Shown: positions 1 through 6,239, counted from the first letter of the stretch. The stretch: 8,266 nucleotides of DNA from Acetobacteraceae bacterium (GCA_003164305.1 PLSZ01000303.1:23166-31431), one strand, 5' to 3'. Program-made: numbers and translations. The notes: generated by a model from the letters alone, not told the origin.

Positions 1-116
1 GTCATCAGCGACGGCAGGTTCCAGGCTGGCGGCGTGCGTTGGGCCTGGGCCGGAGGCGGAGCCGCGAGGCTCAGGACAACCGCCACGGCAAGGCTCAGGC
101 GACGCAAGGCATTCAT
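1..116 (-). CDS. LolA-like periplasmic lipoprotein-carrier protein, N-terminus (runs off left edge)
   Basis: Seen: an ATG at 116-114 opens a frame that stays open to the window edge (38 codons). It starts with a classic Sec signal peptide: MNALRR, then a hydrophobic core (about residues 7-19), then a PPPAQAQ cleavage region (likely cut after AQA). The mature start includes WNLPSLM. An AGGA ribosome-binding site lies 9 bases before the ATG. Known: aryl-polyene clusters encode a LolA-like periplasmic carrier whose mature N-terminus typically reads like FDLxxLMxLL, and this fits. Inference: this is that carrier and belongs to the same pathway as the ACP, ligase and acyltransferase genes upstream on the same strand. 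Only about 12 mature residues are visible, so the secretion call is firm and the family call is moderate. It could be another exported protein. Confidence 0.55.
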   Translation of the reverse strand, partial: MNALRRLSLAVAVVLSLAAPPPAQAQRTPPAWNLPSLM

Positions 117-202
117 CGTGTGTTGTCCTGATAAGGCCAGGCCGCGGGCGCGGGCGACGTTGGACATCGGAAACGTAACGGCGTCAATCGTCGCACCGGC
201 TG

Positions 203-655
203 TCAGACGATCCCGTTCGATCGCGCCCATGCATCGAGCGGGATCAGCATGGCGGCCAGGGCCGGATCAGGATGAACGCGCATATCGCGGACAAAGGGGC
301 CGTCCGACACCACGACGCCCGTCGCCCCCATCGCGATGGCGAAAGCGAGATAGAGTGTGTCATAGGTGGAGTGGTTCACCGCGATGCCAATGTCCAACGC
401 GACCTCATGAAGCGCCATGCCTGTGGTTAGCGTCGGCGGGATCAGTGTCTTTAGCAAATCCAGGCCCTCACGAGCCTCTTCCGCGGTAAGGATGTTCCGG
501 CGGACCTGAACCCAAAGGACATTGGTCGCCTCGATAAGCCAGAAATCGGGAACAAGCAGGTCTGGCTCGATCCGGACCAATGCCTCGGCGAGACGACTGT
601 CCGGCTCTCGCAGCACCCATTTAAGGGCAACCGATGCATCGGCGACGAGGGACAA
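203..655 (-). CDS. vapC: VapC/FitB-type PIN-domain ribonuclease toxin
   Basis: A 150-aa PIN-domain protein, the usual toxin length. The four acidic residues that bind Mg/Mn in PIN nucleases are in place: D6 (LVADAS), E42 (WLIEATN), D99 (HSTYDTLYLA) and D118 (VVSDGPF), so the toxin looks catalytically intact. Family knowledge: VapC/FitB toxins are cytoplasmic endoribonucleases that cleave tRNA or rRNA and are held inactive by the cognate antitoxin. The start is a TTG at 655-653, one base after the antitoxin's TGA (659-657). It is chosen because the first beta strand (SLVADAS) begins immediately, and no ATG lies between. The weak start and tight coupling would keep toxin below antitoxin. The RNA target cannot be read from sequence. 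Confidence 0.92.
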   Translation of the reverse strand: MSLVADASVALKWVLREPDSRLAEALVRIEPDLLVPDFWLIEATNVLWVQVRRNILTAEEAREGLDLLKTLIPPTLTTGMALHEVALDIGIAVNHSTYDTLYLAFAIAMGATGVVVSDGPFVRDMRVHPDPALAAMLIPLDAWARSNGIV

Positions 656-656
656 T

Positions 657-941
657 TCAGCTTTCCTCGGCCGCCTCTCCAGTCAGTGTTTCCAGCCTGG
701 CGGCGCGAGACTGACGCAGCAACTCATCGGCCGATGATGATGCGCGGTCCGCGGTGCGGCGACGAAATTCGGCGAGACGCTCGATGGCCTGCTGACGCGC
801 CGGCGGTGTCGCTTCGCCAATCAGGGCGGCTCGGAGGAGATCCCGATGCTCCGCCTCGGCTGAGCGCCCGTGTTCGGCGGCGCGGATACGGAGGCGGCGC
901 ACGATGTCGTCGTCGAGGTTCCGAACTGTCAGAGTCGCCAT
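657..941 (-). CDS. fitA: FitA-like ribbon-helix-helix antitoxin
   Basis: A 94-aa antitoxin. Residues 2-40 form a ribbon-helix-helix DNA-binding domain with the FitA signature: MATLTVRNLDDDIVRRLRIRAAE, then HGRSAEAEHRDLLR. The C-terminal part (about 68-80, SSSADELLRQSR) matches the segment that wraps over the PIN active site in FitA/VapB antitoxins, including basic residues able to enter the acidic pocket. It lies directly upstream of the PIN toxin with a one-base gap, the standard antitoxin-first order. Family knowledge: the antitoxin dimer, better with toxin bound, represses its own promoter. A strong inverted repeat 15 bases upstream of the ATG is the likely operator. The ATG at 941-939 is the only start that leaves the RHH strand complete. 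Confidence 0.9.
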   Translation of the reverse strand: MATLTVRNLDDDIVRRLRIRAAEHGRSAEAEHRDLLRAALIGEATPPARQQAIERLAEFRRRTADRASSSADELLRQSRAARLETLTGEAAEES

Positions 942-955
942 GGGTGGAAGGCCCC

Positions 956-985
956 TATGCTGTCATCCGCTGCGATGACAGCATA
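956..985 (-). promoter_or_regulatory. Operator palindrome and probable promoter of the fitA-vapC module
   Basis: Two perfect 12-base arms, TATGCTGTCATC (956-967) and GATGACAGCATA (974-985), are separated by 6 bases. On the minus strand a candidate -10 TATATG (987-982) overlaps the distal arm, with a weak -35 TTGCCC at 1009-1004 (16-base spacing). Binding of the FitA-type antitoxin here would block the promoter. The palindrome is direct observation, the operator role is inferred from FitAB biology, and the promoter boxes are only 4/6 matches. Confidence 0.75.
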
Positions 986-1078
986 TAGGGTATTCCGGCG
1001 GGTGGGCAAAATCGTTTGTTCGCGGTGGATGTGTCGTGGTGGCACCCCGTCATCCTCAACCAGATGATCGGCCGATCG

Positions 1079-1377
1079 TCACCCCTCGGGAAAGAGCAAA
1101 GCCTCGTAGTCCGTCGCACCGTGCAGGATATGGACAATGGAAATCCTGTGATCCTCGATGCGGCGGAAAATCACGTAGTCCCGAAATGGGCGGCGGCGAA
1201 TGCCGTGGTGCTCGTAGCGCGGGATGAGCGGAAAGGCGCGGGGGATATTGGCAACGTCATGCGCTTTGGTTTGCAATTCAGGCACAACGAGCGGGCTCGG
1301 GTCCTGTTGTCGCGGGCAATGAACAGAGCGATTTCTCGAAGATCGGCTTTTGCTTCGTCGGAGAGGACAACCCTCAT
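1079..1377 (-). pseudogene. parE: ParE/RelE-type toxin, broken by a one-base frameshift
   Basis: The first 30 codons read MRVVLSDEAKADLREIALFI and ARDNRTRARS, a typical ParE N-terminus. That frame then becomes nonsense and runs to 1171. The rest of the family sequence continues in another frame: ELQTKAHDVANIPRAFP, IPRYEHHGIRRRPF, YVIFRRIE, then ISIVHILHGATDYEALLFPEG up to a TGA at 1081-1079. The switch lies at about 1283-1287, where TCGTTGTGCCTGAA would be in frame with one extra base (for example TTCGTG). With that base restored, the gene would be exactly 100 codons, normal for ParE. The start ATG overlaps the antitoxin stop (TAATG). Family knowledge: ParE-fold toxins poison DNA gyrase or cleave mRNA. 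As read, no full toxin is made. Sequencing error or slippage are alternatives. Confidence 0.85.
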
Positions 1378-1637
1378 TATGCGGGTCGGTCGGGTAGCGC
1401 GGCCAGTTCCGCGTCCAGTGCGTCACATACCTCGTCGAGGTCGTGAACACGCCCAGCGTCGATGCCCGACATGCCACGCTCAATCGAGGCATCGAGGGCC
1501 GCCATCTTACGTTCGCGCTCCTCCATGAGCCGCAGCGCGTCGCGGAGCACTTCACTGGCATTGTTATAACGCCCGCTTGCAAGCTGACCCCGCACGAACG
1601 ATTCAAAATGCTTGCCGAGCGTGTAGCTGCTGGGCAT
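1377..1637 (-). CDS. parD: ParD-type antitoxin
   Basis: An 86-aa protein. Residues 3-40 are the ParD ribbon-helix-helix (SYTLGKHFESFVRGQLASG, then RYNNASEVLRDALRLMEE). Residues 41-86 are the acidic/hydrophobic tail that clamps the toxin (ERKMAALDASIERG, then DLDEVCDALDAELAAL). The ATG at 1637-1635 is chosen because it has a perfect AAGGAGG at 1650-1644 with 6-base spacing. The longer open frame to 1721 would run through the promoter and operator. The gene is intact although its toxin partner is frameshifted, so it may now act only as a DNA-binding self-repressor, or may cross-neutralise another ParE in the genome. Confidence 0.92.
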   Translation of the reverse strand: MPSSYTLGKHFESFVRGQLASGRYNNASEVLRDALRLMEERERKMAALDASIERGMSGIDAGRVHDLDEVCDALDAELAALPDRPA

Positions 1638-1653
1638 GGGTGGCCTCCTTGTT

Positions 1654-1693
1654 GTATCATTGAATGATACCAGAGCACTCAGGTCAGGGTCAA
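1654..1693 (-). promoter_or_regulatory. Promoter and operator of parD
   Basis: The palindrome GTATCATT-G-AATGATAC (1654-1670) has perfect 8-base arms around one central base. On the minus strand a -35 TTGACC (1693-1688, 5/6) and a -10 TATCAT (1669-1664, 5/6) are 18 bases apart, and the -10 lies inside the palindrome. The ribosome-binding site of parD (1650-1644) follows at once, so the leader is very short. This is the expected layout for ParD autoregulation. The sequence match is direct, the function inferred. Confidence 0.82.
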
Positions 1694-1840
1694 GAGCTCT
1701 CAGAACCTCGTGCCCCGCCACATCCTCGGGACCTGCGGCGTCAGCGGCAGGGCGCGGACGTCATCCCACCGAACGGTCGAGATCAGGCAGCGGAGCGACC
1801 GGCCATGTTCGGTCGAGTTCGCAGGATCCGTGACGATCGC

Positions 1841-2749
1841 TCACCCCCAGAACTCATAAAAATTGAACCAGTTGAACGGCGCCAGCCGGCAGTAATGTTC
1901 CAGCCGCTCCACGTAGCGGCGCATCGTCGCCTCGATCGTCGCGTCCGAGGCACGGGTGGCCGGGTCCGGCTCCGATATCAGTTCGAAATGAATATCGTAA
2001 CGCCCGCGGCCGAGATACAGCCCGGTCATGAACACGATCGGCCGTTTCAGCAGCGCGGCGAGGCGAAATGGGCCGACCGGAAATGGCGCCGGTTGACCGA
2101 AAAACGGGATATTCGCACGCCGCTCGGTGTCCAGCCCGCGATCGGCCAGCACGCCGACCAGATGCCCCTCATCCAGCCGCTCCTTTACCGCGATCATCGA
2201 TCCTGGGCGTCCCAGACTGATGATTTCGATGCCCAATGAGGGATTGATCGCGTTCAGCACCTCACCGGTTTTGCGGGCATTGTCCTCATACATCACCAGG
2301 CTGATCCGGCGATCGCCCAGAGCGCGAGCGGCGGCGCGCATCACCTCGAAACTGCCCAGATGGGCGCCGAACAGGAAGGCGCCGCCGTGGCGGTCGCGCA
2401 TCTGGGACAGCACGGCCTCGCCATGGATGCCGATGTGGAACAAATCCACGCGATCGTTCAGCAGCAGCACGCGATCGAGCACGCAGGCGGCGAATGTGAA
2501 AAAATGCCGCCAGACATCGGCAGCGGTCGCGGGACGGCCAAGCGCGCGGGTCAGCCAGTGCCGCGACGCCTGGCGGGATCTGGGCGAGAACAGGAAGAAA
2601 TACGCGCAGGCGGGATACAGCAGCAGGCGCGCGGCGGGGCGGCCCAGACGCAGGGTGATCCACACCATGGCCCGGATCAGCGGGACCGCGCCGCGTTCTC
2701 GCCGCGTGGCCCATTCCTCCCGCCGCCGCGCGGCCGAGGGACGGTTCAC
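1841..2749 (-). CDS. LpxL/HtrB-like lysophospholipid-type acyltransferase of an aryl-polyene-like pathway
   Basis: A 302-aa protein of the lipid A lauroyl/myristoyl acyltransferase superfamily. The catalytic HX4E motif is H130-LGSF-E135 in FLFGAHLGSFEVMRAA. Further on come the LVGVLADRG strand and the FPVGPFRLAALLKRPIV substrate-pocket segment. The C-terminus PFNWFNFYEFW is close to that of the acyltransferases in aryl-polyene clusters. A hydrophobic segment (about 38-55) fits inner-membrane anchoring. Start: GTG at 2749-2747 overlaps the ligase-dehydratase stop (GTGA), a typical coupled junction. The frame stays open to 2845, but that part lies inside the upstream gene. Inference: it transfers the ACP-bound polyene chain, or a fatty acid, to a membrane lipid anchor. 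A general lipid A acyltransferase is the alternative, less likely given the context. Confidence 0.85.
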   Translation of the reverse strand: MNRPSAARRREEWATRRERGAVPLIRAMVWITLRLGRPAARLLLYPACAYFFLFSPRSRQASRHWLTRALGRPATAADVWRHFFTFAACVLDRVLLLNDRVDLFHIGIHGEAVLSQMRDRHGGAFLFGAHLGSFEVMRAAARALGDRRISLVMYEDNARKTGEVLNAINPSLGIEIISLGRPGSMIAVKERLDEGHLVGVLADRGLDTERRANIPFFGQPAPFPVGPFRLAALLKRPIVFMTGLYLGRGRYDIHFELISEPDPATRASDATIEATMRRYVERLEHYCRLAPFNWFNFYEFWG

Positions 2750-4539
2750 GGGGTAGGCGGGCGGAGCGCGCCGGACACTGCTGGCCGGCTGGAGCTCTCG
2801 ACCGAGGCCGTGAACCGGATATCGCCGTTCTCCGCCGCCGTCCACGTCGTTACCAGCGTGTCTCCTGGGCGGACCGGACGGTGGAATTTGGCGGATCGGA
2901 TTTCGCAGGCGCCAGCTTGTGGGGCGATGGCGGCGAGGATTTCGCGCAGCAGCACCGCGCCGGGGATGATCGGGTTGCCGGGGAAGTGGCCCGCGGCGGT
3001 CGGGTGGTCGAGAGGGAAGCGATGAGTGGCGGCGCCGGCATGGGGCGGGCTTTCGGCGTCGGGGGGCGGCGGCTGATCCCCGGGTCGAGCCCGGGGATGA
3101 CGATCGGCCGAGGACTGGGGATGACGATCGGACGAGGGCTGGGGATCAGGGGGAGAGGGCGGGGTTAACTGGTCCGACGGAGGGGGATGGACATCCGCCG
3201 GTGGACCGATCGGCCGAGAGGTTTCGGCGATCAGGCGTTGGACTTCGGCGTGGGGTAGCTTTCCCAGCGCGTTTCGGGGCAGAGCGGGGACGAGGCACAG
3301 TGGGCGCGGCAGGAAGGCGACGTCGATGCGTTTGCGCAATTCGGCGAGGAGGAAGCCGGCGGTGCGGCCCGGCGCGACGACGAAAGCGGCGAGGCGGCTG
3401 ACGGAGTCGTCTCCCGCGGTATCAGCCATGACGAAGGCACCGTCGGTCACCCCGTCGATGGCGTTCAGGTGGTAGTTCAGATGCACCAGGGAGGTGCGCT
3501 TGCCGGCGACGTTGACCATGTCGGCGATGCGGCCATGCAGCAGGAAATGGGTCGGATCGCGCAGGTCGATGACATCAGGCAACACGGTCTCGGTCGCGAT
3601 CGGCACGCCGGAAGCCCAGGTTCCGGTGGCGTCCTGACGGAGGGAGATGCCGTCGAGACAGCGCCATTCCTCGGTCACCGCGGTGCGGCGGGCGGCGACC
3701 TGACCGGCTTCGGAGCAGCCGTAGATTTCATACAACGCGCCGGCGAAGCGGGCCTCGGCCGCACGGGCCAGGTAAGTGGCCAGCGGGGCGGTGGCGCACA
3801 GCACAAGATCGACGGGAGGTGGCGTCTCCGGCTCGGCCAGCAGCACGCGCAGGTGGACGGGCGTGGTGACGAGCATCGAGGGACGGCGGGCGGCGGCGAT
3901 GTGGGCGCGGATGTCGGCGGGGTAGAACAGGCGCTCGGCGTGCAGCGCGAGGCCGTGCTGCAAGGTCAGCATCACCAGCGATTCCAGGCCATAGCTGTGC
4001 TGATGCGGGACCGTGCCGAGCAATGAGGCTCCGGCGAGGCGGGCGATATCCAGGCGGCCGCCCTCGGCCAAAGCGCTGGTGACCAGTTCGCCCCAGCTTC
4101 TGGCGTGCGGGCGCGAGGCTCCGGTGGAGCCGGAGGTGAACAGCACGCAGGCGGGTTGCCCGGCCGCGATGACGGGGATTGGCGCGGCCGTGCGCGATGC
4201 CGGAAGTGTCGCGGGGTAGGCGAACTCGGGCAGGCCGGTGGCGGGCGACGCGCCGTCGGTCAGGCACCAGACGCCTGGGTAATCGGCGCGCAGTTGCTGA
4301 AGCAGATCGGGCGCGCCGTGGGGTGGCAGCAGGTTGATGTGGCCTCGGCACAACGCGGCCGCGAAACCGACGGTGAAGCGATAGCGGTCGGGATGCAGGT
4401 TGATGACCGGGCCGTCCGGCAGTCGTTCGGCCAGAACGGCGACGTCGTTGAGAAAGGTTTGCGCCGTGATCGGCTGGCCGGCGCGCCACGCGAAGACCGC
4501 GTCGGGCTGGTGCGCGCGCAGCAAGGGATAGAACGTCAT
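2746..4539 (-). CDS. Fused ANL-superfamily acyl/aryl-AMP ligase and FabZ-like hotdog dehydratase
   Basis: 597 aa in three parts. Residues about 10-440 are an acyl-CoA-synthetase-like adenylating domain: P-loop LFTSGSTGASRPHARSW (133-149), LYEIYGCSEAGQ (269-280), HGRIADMVNVAGKR (335-348) and the catalytic-lysine loop NALGKLPH with K427. Residues about 441-505 are a Pro/Ser/Asp-rich linker. Residues about 506-590 are a hotdog dehydratase with the FabA/FabZ-type motif GHFPGNPIIPG (H518, with a possible acidic partner E533). Known: aryl-polyene clusters use a separate or fused AMP ligase to load the aromatic starter and a dehydratase to form each double bond. Inference: this protein does both on the ACP encoded upstream. 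Start ATG 4539 is preferred because upstream codons run into a palindromic repeat. Oddities: the usual P-loop lysine is replaced (RPHAR), and a REP palindrome encodes linker residues 481-488. Confidence 0.88.
   Translation of the reverse strand: MTFYPLLRAHQPDAVFAWRAGQPITAQTFLNDVAVLAERLPDGPVINLHPDRYRFTVGFAAALCRGHINLLPPHGAPDLLQQLRADYPGVWCLTDGASPATGLPEFAYPATLPASRTAAPIPVIAAGQPACVLFTSGSTGASRPHARSWGELVTSALAEGGRLDIARLAGASLLGTVPHQHSYGLESLVMLTLQHGLALHAERLFYPADIRAHIAAARRPSMLVTTPVHLRVLLAEPETPPPVDLVLCATAPLATYLARAAEARFAGALYEIYGCSEAGQVAARRTAVTEEWRCLDGISLRQDATGTWASGVPIATETVLPDVIDLRDPTHFLLHGRIADMVNVAGKRTSLVHLNYHLNAIDGVTDGAFVMADTAGDDSVSRLAAFVVAPGRTAGFLLAELRKRIDVAFLPRPLCLVPALPRNALGKLPHAEVQRLIAETSRPIGPPADVHPPPSDQLTPPSPPDPQPSSDRHPQSSADRHPRARPGDQPPPPDAESPPHAGAATHRFPLDHPTAAGHFPGNPIIPGAVLLREILAAIAPQAGACEIRSAKFHRPVRPGDTLVTTWTAAENGDIRFTASVESSSRPAVSGALRPPTP
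3076..3098. repeat. REP-type palindrome inside the ligase-dehydratase coding sequence
   Basis: Arms ATCCCCGGG (3076-3084) and CCCGGGGAT (3090-3098) flank a TCGAG loop, followed by GACG. This is the same pattern as the intergenic palindromes elsewhere in the window. It is translated in frame as HPRARPGD (residues 481-488) in the Pro-rich linker between the two catalytic domains, where an insertion would be tolerated. Confidence 0.8.
3093..3140. repeat. Two tandem 24-base repeats in the linker coding region
   Basis: Units 3093-3116 and 3117-3140 differ at only three positions, and a third partial copy (GGGGATCA) begins at 3141. Each unit begins with GGGGATGACGATCGG, which overlaps the right arm of the adjacent palindrome. 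The unit is 8 codons long, so copy-number change alters linker length without breaking frame. On the protein it gives the repeated DRHP segments at residues 471-474 and 479-482. Confidence 0.8.
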
Positions 4540-4917
4540 CGGGTCCCGCCTGGTGCTTGCCTGGCACCCGGAATTCGTGTGGCGCGGCACGCGAGAATCG
4601 CCGTGGCACGGCCTGACCCGCTTATCTCGTCCCGCGGAGTGCGGCGAGAGATGGCCGGGTCGAGCCCCATAGGCGCTGAAATAGCACGGCGAGCGGCGTG
4701 GCACCCCTGATCCCTCGTCATGGTCCGGCTCGACCGGACCATCGGCATCAACACACTGGTGAGAGCGATTTTGGGGAGAACGATGGTCCGGTCGAGCCGG
4801 ATCATGACGATGAACGAACGGTGCCGATCAATCCGTGCCACTATTTTAGCGCCTATGGGGTCGAGCCCGGCCATGATGGCTGAGAGACCGTGGCTCACGT
4901 GCCGCCGAAAGCGGTCG
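4540..4917. other. 378-base gap within the operon, occupied by a palindromic composite element
   Basis: No gene is supported here. The frames that are open contain only translated palindromes. The stretch 4651-4874 is the nested inverted-repeat element described separately. The remaining 4540-4650 precedes the ligase start and holds only a weak GGCGGG ribosome-binding site. In related clusters the membrane-protein and ligase genes usually abut, so this looks like inserted DNA. No clear replacement promoter for the ligase gene was seen. Confidence 0.7.
4651..4874. repeat. Nested inverted-repeat (BIME/MITE-like) composite element
   Basis: Outer arms 4651-4684 and 4841-4874 are inverted copies of 34 bases with 28 identities. 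Five of the six differences are the loop TCGAG, which keeps the same orientation in both arms. Inner arms 4716-4744 and 4781-4809 are inverted copies of 29 bases with 28 identities. Each inner arm is itself a REP palindrome (GGTCCGG-CTCGA-CCGGACC type). A 36-base spacer joins the inner pair. The element begins 43 bases after the membrane-protein stop. Paired inverted REPs of this kind (BIMEs) are usually spread by REP-associated transposases. They can act as mRNA processing or attenuation sites, so effects on ligase expression are possible. Confidence 0.85.
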
Positions 4918-5568
4918 CTACGCCGCGTCATGGGTGGAGGTAACCTGCCCCGCCATGCGGAAACTGTCGGTCAGGCGTTCCCTCGGCCAACTGCCGTGGC
5001 GCCATTTGCGCCAGGCGAACTCACCGCAGAACATCGCCGCCAGAAGGGGGAAGTTGCAGACGTTGACGAAGGCGGACCAGACGTGGACGGGGGCGAACAG
5101 CAGCAACAGCAAGGAGCCGGCCAGTTGGGCGGCGCAGAACAGGCACCAGGCCCAGGTGACGCGGCGCGTGTAGCGGAAGAGCGCGGGCGGGAGGGTGCCG
5201 CGGGAGCGCTCGGCGAAAATGGTGATGATGGCTTTGCGGCCTGGCAACAGCGAGGCGGCGAAGGCGGTCAGCACGGAAAGGTAGGCGATGGCGTGCGGGA
5301 TGGCGGATGAGGCGACGATGCCGTCCGGCGCCAGACGCCAGGTCGCGGTGGTGAGCCCCAGCACCACCGCGCAGCCGAACCAGCGCAGGCTGGGGATTGG
5401 CACCAGCGACAAGGCGATCCAGGCAATCAATGTGGCCTCGGCCACGACCAGGATCCCGGCCAGCAGCATGGCGCGCTGCATCGCCATGGCGGCATGGATC
5501 GCCAGAGGCGCGAGCACCAGCAGCCCGATCGCCGCTGCCTTGCGAACGCGGACGGAGACGACGGCCAT
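4918..5568 (-). CDS. COG4648-type integral membrane protein of an aryl-polyene-like cluster
   Basis: 216 aa with about six predicted membrane helices (roughly 11-30, 33-56, 63-79, 88-108, 138-160, 164-182). Family-typical motifs are PHAIAYLSVLTAFAASLLPGR (90-111), the cytosolic loop with GTLPPALFRYTRRVTWAWCL (124-143), and LFAPVHVWSAFVNVCNFPL. These match the membrane protein regularly encoded next to the ACPs and AMP ligase in aryl-polyene/xanthomonadin clusters, which databases sometimes mislabel as a DNA gyrase subunit. Its biochemical role is not established; a part in membrane assembly of the synthase or in product transfer is inference. The ATG (5568-5566) follows the ACP stop with no gap (TGAATG), which suggests translational coupling. 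The stop is TAG at 4920-4918. Alternative: a generic inner-membrane protein, but the motif match is strong. Confidence 0.85.
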   Translation of the reverse strand: MAVVSVRVRKAAAIGLLVLAPLAIHAAMAMQRAMLLAGILVVAEATLIAWIALSLVPIPSLRWFGCAVVLGLTTATWRLAPDGIVASSAIPHAIAYLSVLTAFAASLLPGRKAIITIFAERSRGTLPPALFRYTRRVTWAWCLFCAAQLAGSLLLLLFAPVHVWSAFVNVCNFPLLAAMFCGEFAWRKWRHGSWPRERLTDSFRMAGQVTSTHDAA

Positions 5569-5844
5569 TCAGTGGGTCCGGCGGGTCTGGATGTCGCGAT
5601 TCAGGCTGCGCAGCGACTGGAAAATCTCGGCGTTATTTTCGTCGTCCGAGCGCAATTGCACACCGTAGGTCTGGGAAATCGCCAGCGCGATTTCGAGTAC
5701 GTCGATCGAATCGAGTCCGAGGCCGTCGCCGAACAACGGCGCCTCCGGGTCGATCTCGGACGCGGGCATGTCGAGGTTCAGCGTCCTGACGATGAGCCGC
5801 GCCAGTTCCGCTTCTTGTTCCGATTGCGTGGCCGTGTCTGACAT
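5569..5844 (-). CDS. Acyl carrier protein of aryl-polyene/xanthomonadin type
   Basis: 91 aa. The phosphopantetheine site is S46 in the motif GDGLGLDSIDVLEIALAI. This long GLGLDSIDxLE form, with the upstream IVRTLNL and EIDPEAPLFG, is characteristic of ACPs in aryl-polyene clusters. The carrier holds the growing chain as a thioester in the cytoplasm while the ligase, ketosynthases, reductase and dehydratase act on it. Start: ATG 5844-5842 after an AAGGGGATGG ribosome-binding stretch (about 8 bases upstream). It is the first gene of the visible operon and is coupled to the membrane-protein gene (TGAATG). Related clusters usually have two ACPs, but only one is present here; the second may lie outside the window. 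Confidence 0.93.
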   Translation of the reverse strand: MSDTATQSEQEAELARLIVRTLNLDMPASEIDPEAPLFGDGLGLDSIDVLEIALAISQTYGVQLRSDDENNAEIFQSLRSLNRDIQTRRTH

Positions 5845-6239
5845 TCATCCATCCCCTTGTATCAAATCCCGGACCCGAAGCCCGGACCGGGGGGCCACGT
5901 GGGATTTTCCTGGTTGTTGATTACACCACGCGGCGCGGCGCGTCATACCTTGATGAAGTCCGGACGCGGCCGATCGTTCCGGGGGTGTGCTGTTGTTGAC
6001 GGTGGATCAACGCGGGCGCGCGCCGCGAGCATGACCGCGCGGGGATATATAGGGATCGTATACCCGGATCAAATCCTCGGACCGGGGAATGGCGGACCCC
6101 CTTTCCCTTGGCACTTCGCCGGGTGATCCGGCCCCGCGCGACGCGGTCAATCCACGTCCTGCCAGCAGGCTCACCGCGTCGTTCGGTGGCGCCGTCTTGT
6201 GAAAACCGCCCGTAACCAGTGCGTCCGCATGATGCGCCC
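5845..6239. other. Divergent intergenic region between the ACP operon and the plus-strand small gene
   Basis: No coding frame with recognisable protein is present. The region is GC-rich apart from an AT-rich patch around 6044-6075. It contains a TTGA-N7-TCAA half-palindrome (5996-6010) and two similar strings starting ATCAAATCC (about 5863 and 6068), both followed by CGGACC. It must hold the promoter of the ACP-led operon, and perhaps that of the gene at 6240. Confidence 0.6.
6044..6072 (-). promoter_or_regulatory. Candidate promoter of the ACP-led operon
   Basis: On the minus strand, TTGATC (6072-6067) and TATATC (6049-6044) are 17 bases apart, each a 4/6 match to sigma-70 boxes, in the only AT-rich patch of this intergenic region. 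The site is about 200 bases upstream of the ACP start, so the leader would be long. This is a weak assignment. Confidence 0.3.

Noticed and set aside
34..489. Plus-strand 151-codon open frame
   Set aside because: It is antisense to the LolA-like start and the PIN toxin, with low-complexity Arg/Pro-rich translation; an artefact of high GC.
1066..1077. Palindrome GATCGGCCGATC just after the parE stop, as a terminator
   Set aside because: The stem is plausible but no T-run follows on the minus strand, and a 12-base GC-rich palindrome is not rare here.
2127..3025. Two long plus-strand open frames over the acyltransferase and ligase genes
   Set aside because: They are shadows of the minus-strand genes, whose motifs (HX4E, hotdog, ACP-pathway context) are unmistakable.
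4105..4710. Plus-strand 201-codon open frame
   Set aside because: It is antisense to the ligase domain and rich in Gly/Arg/Gln; no motif.
4536..4931. Minus-strand 131-codon frame filling the gap in the operon
   Set aside because: Its protein (segments such as MIRLDRTIV) is just the translated palindromic repeats; no family resemblance beyond that.
5996..6010. TTGAC-N5-ATCAA as an FNR/Anr box
   Set aside because: The consensus is TTGAT-N4-ATCAA; here the spacing is one base too long and a half-site base differs.
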